Numbered from the stretch's first letter, positions 42,896 through 50,870 are shown. The stretch: DNA of 64,000 nt from Oscillospiraceae bacterium (GCA_020025595.1 JAHHRV010000008.1:1-64000), one strand, 5' to 3'. Notes: a model not told the origin generated them from the sequence alone. Numbers and translations: made by a program.

Positions 42896-43203
42896 TCATC
42901 GTCGCTCAAGAGCTGACTTACCTCTTCTTCAGATATAACACCACCTGCGGCCGAATCAATTCCTTTTTGCAGCTCAGCCATTAGCATGGATGCTGCTTTT
43001 GCTTTCAAATATGCCTCATTTTGGCCGGAGGCCAAGAAAGGAAGACCGCCAACATTAATGGACTGCTGAAGAAATACATTGACTGCATCAGTTAATGACA
43101 AGCCCGTTTGGGCATAAATGCTTTCCAGATACTCTTTAATTTCCGGGTTAATCTGCATCTGAAATGTTCCCGTTTTAGGAGCGGTCGTAACATTAAGTTC
43201 CAT
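42892..43203 (-). CDS. RelB/DinJ-type antitoxin
   Basis: This 103-residue protein has the ribbon-helix-helix start FQMQINPEIKEYLESIYAQTGLSLTDAVNVFLQQS and the GLPF motif typical of RelB/DinJ, followed by an acidic tail that would wrap a toxin. The ATG at 43203 follows GAGGTGATAGAT. It would repress its own promoter and neutralise RelE; the coupled toxin gene is truncated, so it is an orphan in practice. Confidence 0.88.
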   Translation of the reverse strand: MELNVTTAPKTGTFQMQINPEIKEYLESIYAQTGLSLTDAVNVFLQQSINVGGLPFLASGQNEAYLKAKAASMLMAELQKGIDSAAGGVISEEEVSQLLSDDE

Positions 43204-43312
43204 ATCTATCACCTCATTGATAATATTTCACTGTCTCACAAGCTTGTCAATACAGTAACTACATGGTACAACGCACAGGCAAGCTGTTGAACCATGGGCT
43301 TGTTTTGAGGGG

Positions 43313-43924
43313 TTAGATTTTGAGTTCACCTGTTTTGAACACTGTATATCCCTCGTAGTAGTAGCTATGGTCGATACCCTTCATGTAAATCTCTCTACTG
43401 TTGATATCGTCCGTAAGTGCTGCCTTTAAGAGAACCTTGATTTCAACATCCTTAATCGGGCTGCGTTCCATTGCCAATAAATAATCATCTTTATCGACTT
43501 TGCTCCAATCGATCACCTGGTGCAGTTCGCTTTTGAGCATCAGATCCAGCCAAATTCTTGTGCTGCGTCCATTTCCTTCACGGAAAGGATGTGCCACATT
43601 CATCTCTACATATTTTTCAATAATCTCATCAAAGGTTCTCTGAGGCATTGCTTCAATGTTCTTCACAGACACTTCCAGGTACATCACAGGAGCAAAACGG
43701 AATCCACCTTTTGCAAGATTGACATCTCGCATTTTTCCTGTAAAATCATAGATTTCGGAGAAAAGATATTCATGTATCTTGGACAACGCTTCATAGGAAC
43801 CTGCTTTCAAAGAATCCAGATAGCCAGAATCAAACATCTCGACAGCTTTTTGCTTGCTGATCCGTTCTTCCTCTCGGGCCAATTCCGTGGAATCAGTTAT
43901 CCCAAGTCGATTGCTAAGTGCCAT
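43313..43924 (-). CDS. Fic-domain protein
   Basis: This 203-residue protein has the complete Fic motif HPFREGNGR at residues 112-120, including the catalytic histidine H112, and the upstream FTGKMRDVNLAKGGFRFAP flap. Fic enzymes transfer AMP or another nucleotide part to target proteins. A self-inhibitory (S/T)xxxE(G/N) motif was not found at either end, so inhibition may come from the partner. The ATG at 43924 follows GGAGG; the upstream helix-turn-helix gene ends 3 bases before it. The pair looks like a toxin-antitoxin or phage-defence module. Confidence 0.92.
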   Translation of the reverse strand: MALSNRLGITDSTELAREEERISKQKAVEMFDSGYLDSLKAGSYEALSKIHEYLFSEIYDFTGKMRDVNLAKGGFRFAPVMYLEVSVKNIEAMPQRTFDEIIEKYVEMNVAHPFREGNGRSTRIWLDLMLKSELHQVIDWSKVDKDDYLLAMERSPIKDVEIKVLLKAALTDDINSREIYMKGIDHSYYYEGYTVFKTGELKI

Positions 43925-43927
43925 TCT

Positions 43928-44281
43928 TCATTCCTCCAATGGGTCTAGATTATCAATGAGTCCCAGAAGTCGAGCCACCCACAGGCGCTCGTAATCTGCC
44001 GGTGTCCGGTTGCCGCTGCACCAGTTTTCAACCGTCCGCAGAGGCATACACAGCCGCTTGGCAAGCTTTGCTTGTGATAGGCCAGACGCAAGATAAATAT
44101 CTCTGAAACTCATATGAGCAACATTCCAGACGGTTTCAATTACATCTGAAATATGGTGCATATACTCTTCATCAGGGTAGCCCCAATTATTGGGTTCCAG
44201 CCAATTTGACTTATATGTATCATAGTTATTCTCATGCAGTGCTGTTTCCCACAGTGCATAAAATAATTCTGCATCCATCAT
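43928..44281 (-). CDS. Helix-turn-helix partner of the Fic protein
   Basis: This 117-residue protein has an N-terminal alpha-rich half (LFYALWETALHENNYD...) and a C-terminal XRE-like helix-turn-helix (SFRDIYLASGLSQAKLAKRL, then PLRTVENWCSGNRTPADYERL). It lies directly upstream of fic with a ribosome site inside its 3' end, so it is probably the antitoxin and autoregulator of the pair (inference). The ATG at 44281 follows AAAGG. No fic inhibition motif is obvious. Confidence 0.78.
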   Translation of the reverse strand: MMDAELFYALWETALHENNYDTYKSNWLEPNNWGYPDEEYMHHISDVIETVWNVAHMSFRDIYLASGLSQAKLAKRLCMPLRTVENWCSGNRTPADYERLWVARLLGLIDNLDPLEE

Positions 44282-44374
44282 CCTATGTCCTTTCCATAAT
44301 GCTTGGTCACATTATACCACTCATTGGGCGTAATGTTAACAGCATTTAAGGACTTTCAAAAAATATTTATTCTG

Positions 44375-44776
44375 TCATTTCCAGATATCCACGGGTTTTC
44401 CGGTTTTGCTGTCAATCAGGTTCTCATCCCGATCAAAGGACATCCCCTTGAGTGATCTCCCCTGCGCTTTTACGCAACGAACTTGATCAACTGCATCATA
44501 TTCCTGCAGCTTAGGTCTCTTCACTAGAGCAAAAGCTGTGCCAATAAACTCAAAGATAGTTTCAGCAATAATAAGTAGCCAAAACAGACCCCACAGTCCG
44601 ATAGAACCGAGAAACAGAATACCAATAGTAACCTTTATCCAGTACGGTACCTCCGGACGAGGTACGACATTAATTACAATGAAAAAGAATATCGCCGGGA
44701 TCGTCAAGTGTAGCTTTCTGATAACTGTAATCGCCACGCTAAAAAGCGTTACCGCTAAGGATATTATAAATGCCAT
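44375..44776 (-). CDS. Small membrane protein of unknown function
   Basis: This 133-residue protein has three hydrophobic segments (about residues 2-18, 26-40 and 50-80) and a charged C-terminal half ending in KTGKPVDIWK. No family was recognised. The ATG at 44776 follows GAAAGGAAGG. It is probably element cargo, since it lies between the Fic pair and phage remnants. Confidence 0.6.
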   Translation of the reverse strand: MAFIISLAVTLFSVAITVIRKLHLTIPAIFFFIVINVVPRPEVPYWIKVTIGILFLGSIGLWGLFWLLIIAETIFEFIGTAFALVKRPKLQEYDAVDQVRCVKAQGRSLKGMSFDRDENLIDSKTGKPVDIWK

Positions 44777-44983
44777 TTTTGGATGCCTTCCTTTCGTTCA
44801 TACCTTCAGATATACCATCCTGTCTCTCCGATATGGAAGACTTTTCTGGTATTTCAGATTGTAGTGACTTTTTATTTCCTTGTGTTTATGGCATACCACT
44901 CATTAAGTGGTATGCCAAGAGAGGAATGAAAAGTTTATTTTCCCAATTGGTAAAAAACGAAATCGGAGTCCCAGTGAGACACC

Positions 44984-45283
44984 CTATTTTTTAGCTTTGC
45001 AAGACCGACCATTGAAGATCCGGCGATACAGATCCTTATCCTGTTTTGGAATCTCCAAAGCGGACATTGAACTATCTAAGTCCATCTTTTGCGTCCTCAT
45101 AAGCGTAGCAAGGATTCTAGTAGTCTGCTCAATACGGCAGATGTTCTGCAAATTCTCACGATCGGTCGCCTGGCCATACCGGATGCCCAGGGCAAATGCC
45201 TGTCGGAGCCGGTCATCAAATTCCTTTACGCCAATAAAAAGTGGTTCTAAAATGCGATCCGTTTTACTGATTTTGTTACTCAT
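44984..45283 (-). CDS. Hypothetical protein in the element
   Basis: This 99-residue, mostly helical, charged protein (RILEPLFIGVKEFDDRL..., TRILATLMRTQKMDLDSS) was not recognised. The ATG at 45283 follows a strong TAGGAGGAAAAGACT ribosome site, which supports a real gene. Bases 45284-45565 upstream hold no gene. Confidence 0.6.
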   Translation of the reverse strand: MSNKISKTDRILEPLFIGVKEFDDRLRQAFALGIRYGQATDRENLQNICRIEQTTRILATLMRTQKMDLDSSMSALEIPKQDKDLYRRIFNGRSCKAKK

Positions 45284-45565
45284 AGTCTTTTCCTCCTATT
45301 TTCCTGCATGGTATGCAGTTTTTTTATGTCTCCGGAGTATGCTCACAGGCTTGCAGCCCCGCAGGGATAGACTCCGCGATTCGTCAGATCCTGCTCCACC
45401 CTGCTATCCTGATTTCTATGTTTATTTTTCTTTTTTGTTTTCCCAGAGTATACAAATCACACTGCTCTTAGCGTTTCTTGCCAGTCCTTCGGCGCAGATC
45501 GGTTTGAGCAGATCCATCCCAAGGGGTAAACTTCATCCCTGATGTCCCTGATTTGCGGACACCGC

Positions 45566-46182
45566 CTATTCCCAGGGAATTTTCTCAAGACGGAATTTCC
45601 CCAAAAATTTGTAAGAAGTCACAAATTGGCAAACACCTTTTTCTCTTCTCCTCAAAATATAATCCCTGGTTATCTTGTCAATCCTAGGTAGCTTACTTAA
45701 TTTGAGACCACCCGAAAGTTGGAAAAACATCGATTCTGGGGAATCCTTAATAGCAGAATCGTCCTCTTGAGATTCTACAGTGAGTGCCGTATCTTCCTTC
45801 CTGACAGCCTTCTTGGTGTTTTTTCCGGCAATCAGCAGCATCAAATCCACATTTTGTGCTGCTTCCATAATAGAATCCGACCCGATATCAACGATATAAC
45901 AGTCATATGATTGGGCAGTATTTACCACAAACGTGATTCCCTCGATCCGATAGCCATCCTGGATCTTCTCAGACTTCATGGGCGCTGCCAACAAATGTCC
46001 CATTGACCAGTTTTTTCAGTACCCTGTAAAAATACAATATCGCTGATCACTGGATCCGACAGCACCAGCGATGTGATCGCCGGCGTATCATCCGGTGTCT
46101 GAATCCGGGCCTGGTACTGATTTTCTTTCAGACCCCTGGCAATTTTTTCTGCCTCTGAATGTAAACCTACAATCACAACCAT
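45566..46182 (-). pseudogene. Frameshifted gene of unknown function
   Basis: A first part (start 46182, ribosome site AAAGGAG, MVVIVGLHSEAEKIARGL...) stops at 45976; the rest (YDCYIVDIGSDSIMEAAQNVDLMLLIAGKN, then ...LEKIPWE) is in the -1 frame from about 46010. A run of six A inside GAAAAAACT (about 46013-46018) lies at the switch point: one extra A would join the frames. The middle resembles a P-loop/CpaE-like ATPase fold (inference). It is either a pseudogene or, less likely, read through slippage. Confidence 0.6.
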
Positions 46183-46188
46183 TTGTCA

Positions 46189-46359
46189 TCACTCCTTTAC
46201 ACTCCGGTTGTATCTTGGCCAATATACTGATACAACTGTATTGGCTCTGCTTTCCCCCTCCTGCTCCATATTGTCCAGGACACCGCAGGCAGTTGCCCTG
46301 CTCAGTCCCATTTGCATCGTGAGATACTCATAGATCTGGTAGATCTGGCGTTGGACGGC
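46189..46359 (-). pseudogene. Phage tail lysozyme fragment
   Basis: A 56-codon stretch reads QIYEYLTMQMGLSRATACGVLDNMEQEGES, matching the start of phage tail-tip lysozymes (GLS.A.A.GVL.NM..ES pattern). It has no start codon of its own and is cut at both ends: a TAG lies just upstream (46363-46365). It overlaps the scaffold remnant in another frame and marks a deletion junction between head and tail genes. Confidence 0.55.
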
Positions 46360-46442
46360 ATCCTAGGATAGCGCCGCAGCAGAGCGTTGATCTGCTCGTC
46401 AGTTGCATCAGGGAAGGACTTTTTGATATCCTCTCGCTTCAT
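46302..46442 (-). pseudogene. Phage scaffold protein N-terminal remnant
   Basis: A 46-codon frame starts MKREDIKKSFPDATDEQINALL after a good AAAGGAG ribosome site, as in phage minor-structural GP20/scaffold proteins, then turns into unrelated, frame-shifted sequence after about residue 22. Full-length relatives are about 180-200 residues. It sits after the minor capsid and immunity genes, the normal phage position. Confidence 0.55.
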
Positions 46443-46661
46443 GTTTTCTCCTTTCTCGCCTTTCAGTTTGGTAGCGCGGTTCCTTTCCGCTCCGGCTTGA
46501 TAGTTTCTCGTCATTCCGGACAAATTTGGGTATGAAAAAGCAGCTGTTGCAAAAAAACGCAACAACTGCTGAATCAATGGATTGTGGAAAAATCTGTTGA
46601 AAGTGTTAATAACTAAACAACTGTTCGATAATATATAATAGATGAACAAATGGATATGAAA

Positions 46662-46691
46662 AAACCACCTTCCGAAATCGGTTGGTGGTTT
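46662..46691 (-). terminator. Terminator of the immunity gene
   Basis: Stem AAACCACC/GGTGGTTT overlaps the stop codon of the gene at 46690 and is followed by TTTTTT on the minus strand. Confidence 0.7.
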
Positions 46692-46989
46692 ATTTCAATA
46701 TTTGCTTCAAGTATTCTTCGTACTCATAAGGAATGCCGATGTCATAGTTTTTGTAGTAGTGGAGAAATTCCATAGGAAATCCAAAGTCTCCATCAATATA
46801 CTCACCTGCAATAAGTTTCTCCCCGGTAAATATATCAAAAGATTCAACACAAGCATACCCTGCTTCTAGGGTCTCAATATGTGCAATAACCTTTTCCTTT
46901 GGAATACTGTTGTGAAACTCCCGAAAGTATTCGAAGCATTCATTACAATGATTGTATGGTAAGCCTTTAAACCATCCAAATAGTATCAC
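46690..46989 (-). CDS. Candidate immunity protein for the capsid-linked toxin
   Basis: This 99-residue acidic, aromatic-rich protein (EYFREFHNSIPKEKV, EFLHYYKNYDIGIPYEYEEYL) has the size and composition typical of polymorphic-toxin immunity proteins, but no family was identified. It starts at a GTG with a strong AAAGGAGG site, 53 bases after the toxin-bearing gene on the same strand, and has its own terminator. A perfect 12-bp palindrome (GGAGTATACTCC, 47011-47022) lies between the two genes. Confidence 0.6.
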   Translation of the reverse strand: MILFGWFKGLPYNHCNECFEYFREFHNSIPKEKVIAHIETLEAGYACVESFDIFTGEKLIAGEYIDGDFGFPMEFLHYYKNYDIGIPYEYEEYLKQILK

Positions 46990-47042
46990 TTAACTCTCCT
47001 CCTTTAATTTGGAGTATACTCCACGAATTTACCTTCACGCCC

Positions 47043-47732
47043 TTATCCTACCCAAATTGTACCTTTTGGGGTAATGAACAGTGTATCGTCCGGTGCCCTT
47101 ACTGCTACGCCCAACGCATTAGCAAATTCCTCCGCAAAACAATAGCTATCATTCACTATTTTACCCGTGCTACAAGAAAGTAATCGGATCTTCTGTCCAT
47201 GATATCCTTCACTATGACGAATGACAGATGCCAACAGCCTTGCGGACATATTGATTTTTTCAGATCCAAATGCAACCGCCTTAGGAGATCCGTGCAATGC
47301 AACATCAAAATACATCTCAAGTGGTTTTACCGCCTTGACATTCTCATTCAAAGGATATCCATCTGGAAAACAAGAAAAATCACTTTTCAATTTTAGTGTA
47401 CTTTGTTTTAATATGGATTTCAAGTCATCATAACTACTTACACCAAAGAATTTTTTAGCATCTGCATCCGCTCTTCGGATGTCAGTATCCCTATGCAATT
47501 TATACTGTACCGCTGCTTTCTCAGCTTCCTTAGCACGCTTTGGCCTGTACCCCTCTACCCTGGTCTTTTCAAACCGGGTTCTAAGGCCAGCGGCTTCTGC
47601 CACTTGTTTGTATTTTGCTGTCAGTCTGGTAACATTCACTTGACTGCTGCGCCGAAGGACATCGTCACCGGAGGCCTTAGCCAGCAGGACAGTGTCTTTT
47701 TCCCTCCGAATCTCTGTTTCCAACTTCCGCAT
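47043..47732 (-). CDS. 5'-truncated phage minor capsid protein with C-terminal toxin domain
   Basis: The 229-residue product has two parts. Residues 1-60 (LETEIRREKD..., RRSSQVNVTRLTAKYKQV, GLRTRFEKTRVEGY) match the C-terminal end of phage minor capsid protein 2; the frame is open back to 47774 and reads more of it (GRHYTRYEATQLM). Residues 135-229 form a separate domain: H147 in VALHGSP and C187 in RLLSCSTG suggest a caspase/C80-like cysteine peptidase, as used in polymorphic toxins, with FAEEFANALGV and APDD at the end. The N-terminal half of the capsid protein is displaced (47781-47981) by an internal deletion. An immunity candidate follows. The domain call is inference. Confidence 0.65.
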   Translation of the reverse strand: MRKLETEIRREKDTVLLAKASGDDVLRRSSQVNVTRLTAKYKQVAEAAGLRTRFEKTRVEGYRPKRAKEAEKAAVQYKLHRDTDIRRADADAKKFFGVSSYDDLKSILKQSTLKLKSDFSCFPDGYPLNENVKAVKPLEMYFDVALHGSPKAVAFGSEKINMSARLLASVIRHSEGYHGQKIRLLSCSTGKIVNDSYCFAEEFANALGVAVRAPDDTLFITPKGTIWVG

Positions 47733-47780
47733 CAGCTGGGTGGCTTCGTATCTGGTGTAGTGCCTGCCGTCGATCTAACA

Positions 47781-47981
47781 TCACTTGTGGTTTTCTTTCT
47801 CCCACTGCTGAAGCTGCTCATCCGTGTACAGCCGCTTCGATACGCCCATCTTCTGTAGCTGAACCAGAATGTTGATTCGACTGCTGGTCAGATGCCCAAT
47901 CTCATTGACTGTTGTGCCAATCTTTTCCAGATACATCTTGACAACCTTGTGATACCGCTTATCAATCAGATCCAGCGCCAC
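47781..47981 (-). pseudogene. N-terminal fragment of phage minor capsid protein 2
   Basis: A 66-codon frame (ALDLIDKRYHKVVKMYLEK, IGHLTSSRINILVQLQKMG) matches the start of phage minor capsid proteins. It stops 7 bases before the C-terminal piece of the same protein begins in another frame, so roughly the middle 250 residues of a once-longer gene are deleted. Its own 5' end joins the integrase remnant with no ribosome site. Confidence 0.6.
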
Positions 47982-47990
47982 CTCAAATCT

Positions 47991-48221
47991 GTTGACTTGT
48001 CAAAAGTCGGTATCCGTGGGTTGCAGCACAGTTTTGCCAGTCTTGCTTATCATATTGGAATGCCAGAAAAAGTCGCAATGCAGATTGGCGGCTGGGCAGA
48101 CAATCAAACCATGCACAAAATATACACGCACATCGCTCAGGATGAAATATCAAAACAAGCAGCAGCGATGACACAATTTTATCAAAACTGTTGTGGCACA
48201 ATGGTTTTAATGTTTTTTATT
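47991..48221 (+). pseudogene. Tyrosine recombinase C-terminal remnant
   Basis: From about 47991 the frame reads a phage-integrase catalytic end: RGLQHSFASLAYHIGMPEK, QIGGWADNQTMHKIYTHIA. The family box HxLRH is changed to RGLQH, so the catalytic H and R are lost; the tyrosine in IYTH remains. The N-terminal two thirds are absent; upstream the frame is only antisense to the capsid gene. The frame runs on through the right attachment repeat to a stop at 48314. Its place beside the repeat fits a former integrase. Confidence 0.8.
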
Positions 48222-48249
48222 TGGGTTCGAATCCCACTCTCTCCGCCAA
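48222..48249 (+). repeat. Attachment site, right copy
   Basis: An exact 28-bp copy of 42000-42027 (3' end of tRNA-Ser including CCA and one base). It has no tRNA 5' part and marks the right end of the element. Confidence 0.9.
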
Positions 48250-48284
48250 AAAGCAGCCTGCAATTATCGTTGCAGGCTGCTTTT
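48249..48284 (+). terminator. Original host terminator of tRNA-Ser
   Basis: A 15-bp perfect stem (AAAAGCAGCCTGCAA/TTGCAGGCTGCTTTT) and T run start directly at the right repeat. Before integration it would have followed the tRNA. Confidence 0.8.
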
Positions 48285-48285
48285 T

Positions 48286-48536
48286 CATATATTTTGGTCT
48301 CATTCCGATTGTAATATCCCTGGAAGGGTCAATTACGGACTTCACTCCTAAAGGGGACTGAATTATTATCGCATTACATGCCCCGCCGCCCGCAAACAGG
48401 CAAATACGCGTATACCAAGATCATTGCGTTTTCTGAATTTCCTATTTAATCCCCTCTGACTTTGTTGTAATGCAGTCGCCAAACCTTTACCGCAAAGCTC
48501 TCCGGGGATTATTCTTATGCTAAATCGCCCAAACAA
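48286..48536. other. Intergenic, no gene seen
   Basis: The stretch between the right end of the element and the nrdD terminator shows no coding frame with a ribosome site and no recognised RNA. Confidence 0.4.
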
Positions 48537-48570
48537 AAAAGAGGAAGAGCTGAGTGGCTCTTCCTCTTTT
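48537..48570 (-). terminator. nrdD terminator
   Basis: A 14-bp stem (AAAAGAGGAAGAGC/GCTCTTCCTCTTTT) with a 6-base loop and a minus-strand T run, 30 bases past the stop. Confidence 0.9.
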
Positions 48571-48600
48571 CATTTTTTTATTTACAGACAGAATCCGCAA

Positions 48601-50778
48601 TTACAGATGCAGTACCCGATCCTTGATTTCCTGGGTACGGCCCTGATTCCAGAACTGGGTGCCGATGTAGCCGCAGGTACGGCGGGCAACATTCATCTTG
48701 CTCTGGTCGGTATTTCCACACTGAGGGCAAACCCAGATCAGCTTGCCATCTTCATCCTCACGGATTTCGATTTCACCATCATAACCACATTCCTGGCAGT
48801 AGTCAGACTTGGTATTCAGCTCTGCGTACATAATGTTGTCGTAGATGTACTGCATCAGCTCCAGAACAGCATCGATGTTCTGCTGCATATTGGGAACTTC
48901 CACATAGCTGATTGCGCCGCCGGGAGACAGCTCCTGGAACTCAGACTCAAAGGACAGCTTGGTAAATGCATCGATTTCCTCGCTGACATGCACATGGTAA
49001 GAGTTTGTGATGTAGGACTTATCGGTGATACCAGGAATAATGCCGAAACGCTTCTGCAGGCACTTGGAGAACTTGTAGGTAGTAGATTCCAGCGGAGTGC
49101 CATACAGGGAGAAGTCGATGTTGGTCTTTTCCTTCCATGCCTTGCAGGCATCATTCATATGCTGCATCACAGACAGTGCAAAGGGCTTTGCTGTATCATC
49201 GGTGTGAGAACGACCGGTCATGTACTTTACGCACTCATACAGGCCTGCATAGCCCAGAGAAATGGTGGAATATCCGCCATAGAGAAGCTTATCGATGGGC
49301 TCACCCTTCTTCAGTCTGGCCAGTGCGCCATACTGCCACAGGATGGGTGCAGCATCGGACAGAGTGCCCTTCAGTCTGTCGTGGCGGCACATCAAAGCAC
49401 GGTAGCACAGCCCCAGACGCTCGTCAAAGATCTGCCAGAACTTATCCATGTCTTTTCCGGAAGACAGTGCCACATCAACCAGATTGATGGTTACAACACC
49501 CTGATTGAAACGGCCGTAATACTTAGGCTTTCCGTTTTCGTCCACATAAGGAGTCAGGAAGGAGCGGCAGCCCATGCAGGTATAGCAGTGGCCTTCACCG
49601 TTTTTATCCACCTTCAGCTCCAGCATCTTCTTTTCAGAGATGTAATCGGGAACCATGCGCTTTGCGGTGCACTGTGCAGCCAGCTTGGTCAGATACCAGT
49701 AAGGAGTGCCCTCACGAACATTATCCTCTTCCAGAACATAAATCAGTTTGGGGAATGCAGGAGTGATCCACACACCCTTTTCATTCTTGACGCCCTGGTA
49801 ACGCTGACGGAGCATCTCCTCGATGATCATTGCCAGGTCCTTCTTCTCCTGCTCGTTCTTTGCCTCGTTCAGATACATGAACACGGTAATAAAGGGAGCC
49901 TGACCGTTGGTGGTCATCAGTGTGACAACCTGATACTGAATGGTCTGTACGCCGCGGCTGACCTCATCACGAAGGCGCTCTTCAACCACGCGGGTGATGG
50001 CCTGGTCATCGGACTTGATACCGAAAACTTCCAATTCACGCATCACATTGCGGCGAATCTTCTCACGGCTGATTTGAACAAAGGGAGCCAGGTGGGTCAG
50101 GCTGATGGACTGACCGCCGTACTGGTTGGATGCAACCTGAGCAATGATCTGGGTTGCAATGTTGCAGGCAGTGGAGAAAGAATGAGGCTTCTCGATGAAG
50201 GTACCGGAAATAACGGTGCCGTTCTGCAGCATATCCTCCAGATTGATCAGGTCACAGTTGTGCATATGCTGAGCATAGTAGTCTGCATCGTGGAAATGGA
50301 TGATACCGGCCTCATGTGCCTGAACGATTTCCTGGGGCAGCAGGATACGGCGGGTAATATCCTTGGACACTTCACCGGCCATGTAGTCACGCTGAACGGA
50401 GTTGACAGTGGGGTTCTTGTTTGCGTTCTCCTGCTTGACTTCTTCGTTGTTGCACTCAATCAGGCTGAGGATCCGGTCGTCAGTGGTATTGGACTGACGG
50501 GCCAGATTGCGGATATAGCGGTATGTAATGTACTCCTTGGCCACTTCGAAAGCGCCGTGGGCCATAATTGCCTTTTCCACCAGATCCTGAATTTCCTCAA
50601 CGGAAGGGCTGCGTCCCATTGCATCACAGCTGATGGAAACACTCTGGGTAATACGGTCAATCTGAAGCGGAGTCAGGCGGAACTGCTCCTCAACTGCCAC
50701 ATTGGCTTTTTCTACTGCACGGCAGATCTTTTTTTCGTCAAAAGTTTCTTCTGCACCATTTCTTTTAATAATTTTCAT
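48601..50778 (-). CDS. nrdD: Anaerobic ribonucleoside-triphosphate reductase
   Basis: This 725-residue class III reductase makes dNTPs without oxygen. The N-terminal ATP-cone (about 1-95: KIIKRNGAEETFDEKKI) is the allosteric site; the barrel follows (HFHDADYYAQHMHNCDLINLEDML). Near the C-terminus a Cys4 zinc site (CQECG ... CPQCG) precedes the glycyl-radical loop in CGYIGTQFWNQGR. The ATG at 50778 follows a GGGGGATAGT site; the frame is open upstream without one. Its activase nrdG is unusually 12 kb away. Two NrdR boxes overlap its promoter. Confidence 0.97.
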   Translation of the reverse strand: MKIIKRNGAEETFDEKKICRAVEKANVAVEEQFRLTPLQIDRITQSVSISCDAMGRSPSVEEIQDLVEKAIMAHGAFEVAKEYITYRYIRNLARQSNTTDDRILSLIECNNEEVKQENANKNPTVNSVQRDYMAGEVSKDITRRILLPQEIVQAHEAGIIHFHDADYYAQHMHNCDLINLEDMLQNGTVISGTFIEKPHSFSTACNIATQIIAQVASNQYGGQSISLTHLAPFVQISREKIRRNVMRELEVFGIKSDDQAITRVVEERLRDEVSRGVQTIQYQVVTLMTTNGQAPFITVFMYLNEAKNEQEKKDLAMIIEEMLRQRYQGVKNEKGVWITPAFPKLIYVLEEDNVREGTPYWYLTKLAAQCTAKRMVPDYISEKKMLELKVDKNGEGHCYTCMGCRSFLTPYVDENGKPKYYGRFNQGVVTINLVDVALSSGKDMDKFWQIFDERLGLCYRALMCRHDRLKGTLSDAAPILWQYGALARLKKGEPIDKLLYGGYSTISLGYAGLYECVKYMTGRSHTDDTAKPFALSVMQHMNDACKAWKEKTNIDFSLYGTPLESTTYKFSKCLQKRFGIIPGITDKSYITNSYHVHVSEEIDAFTKLSFESEFQELSPGGAISYVEVPNMQQNIDAVLELMQYIYDNIMYAELNTKSDYCQECGYDGEIEIREDEDGKLIWVCPQCGNTDQSKMNVARRTCGYIGTQFWNQGRTQEIKDRVLHL

Positions 50779-50870
50779 ACTATCCCCCTGGATTCTAGGG
50801 CATACATCCCATATATTCTGCGTCATATCATCTGCACAAGATGATGTATTCATAATTCGCGACTTGGTAT

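Larger units (their letters stand above)
42000..48249. mobile_element. Decayed integrated element in tRNA-Ser
   Basis: A 6.2-kb block is bounded by a 28-bp direct repeat of the tRNA-Ser 3' end. It contains a tyrosine-recombinase remnant next to the right repeat, phage structural gene remnants (minor capsid, scaffold, tail lysozyme), toxin/immunity-like genes and a few unknown genes. Many pieces are truncated or frameshifted, so it can no longer move by itself. Flanks are normal housekeeping genes (DUF896 and nrdD). Confidence 0.85.

Noticed and set aside
47892..47990. First part of the open frame leading into the integrase remnant
   Set aside because: It is antisense to the minor capsid fragment; integrase similarity begins only at about 47991.
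48517..50844. Long plus-strand frame opposite nrdD
   Set aside because: Antisense to nrdD, which has every expected motif.
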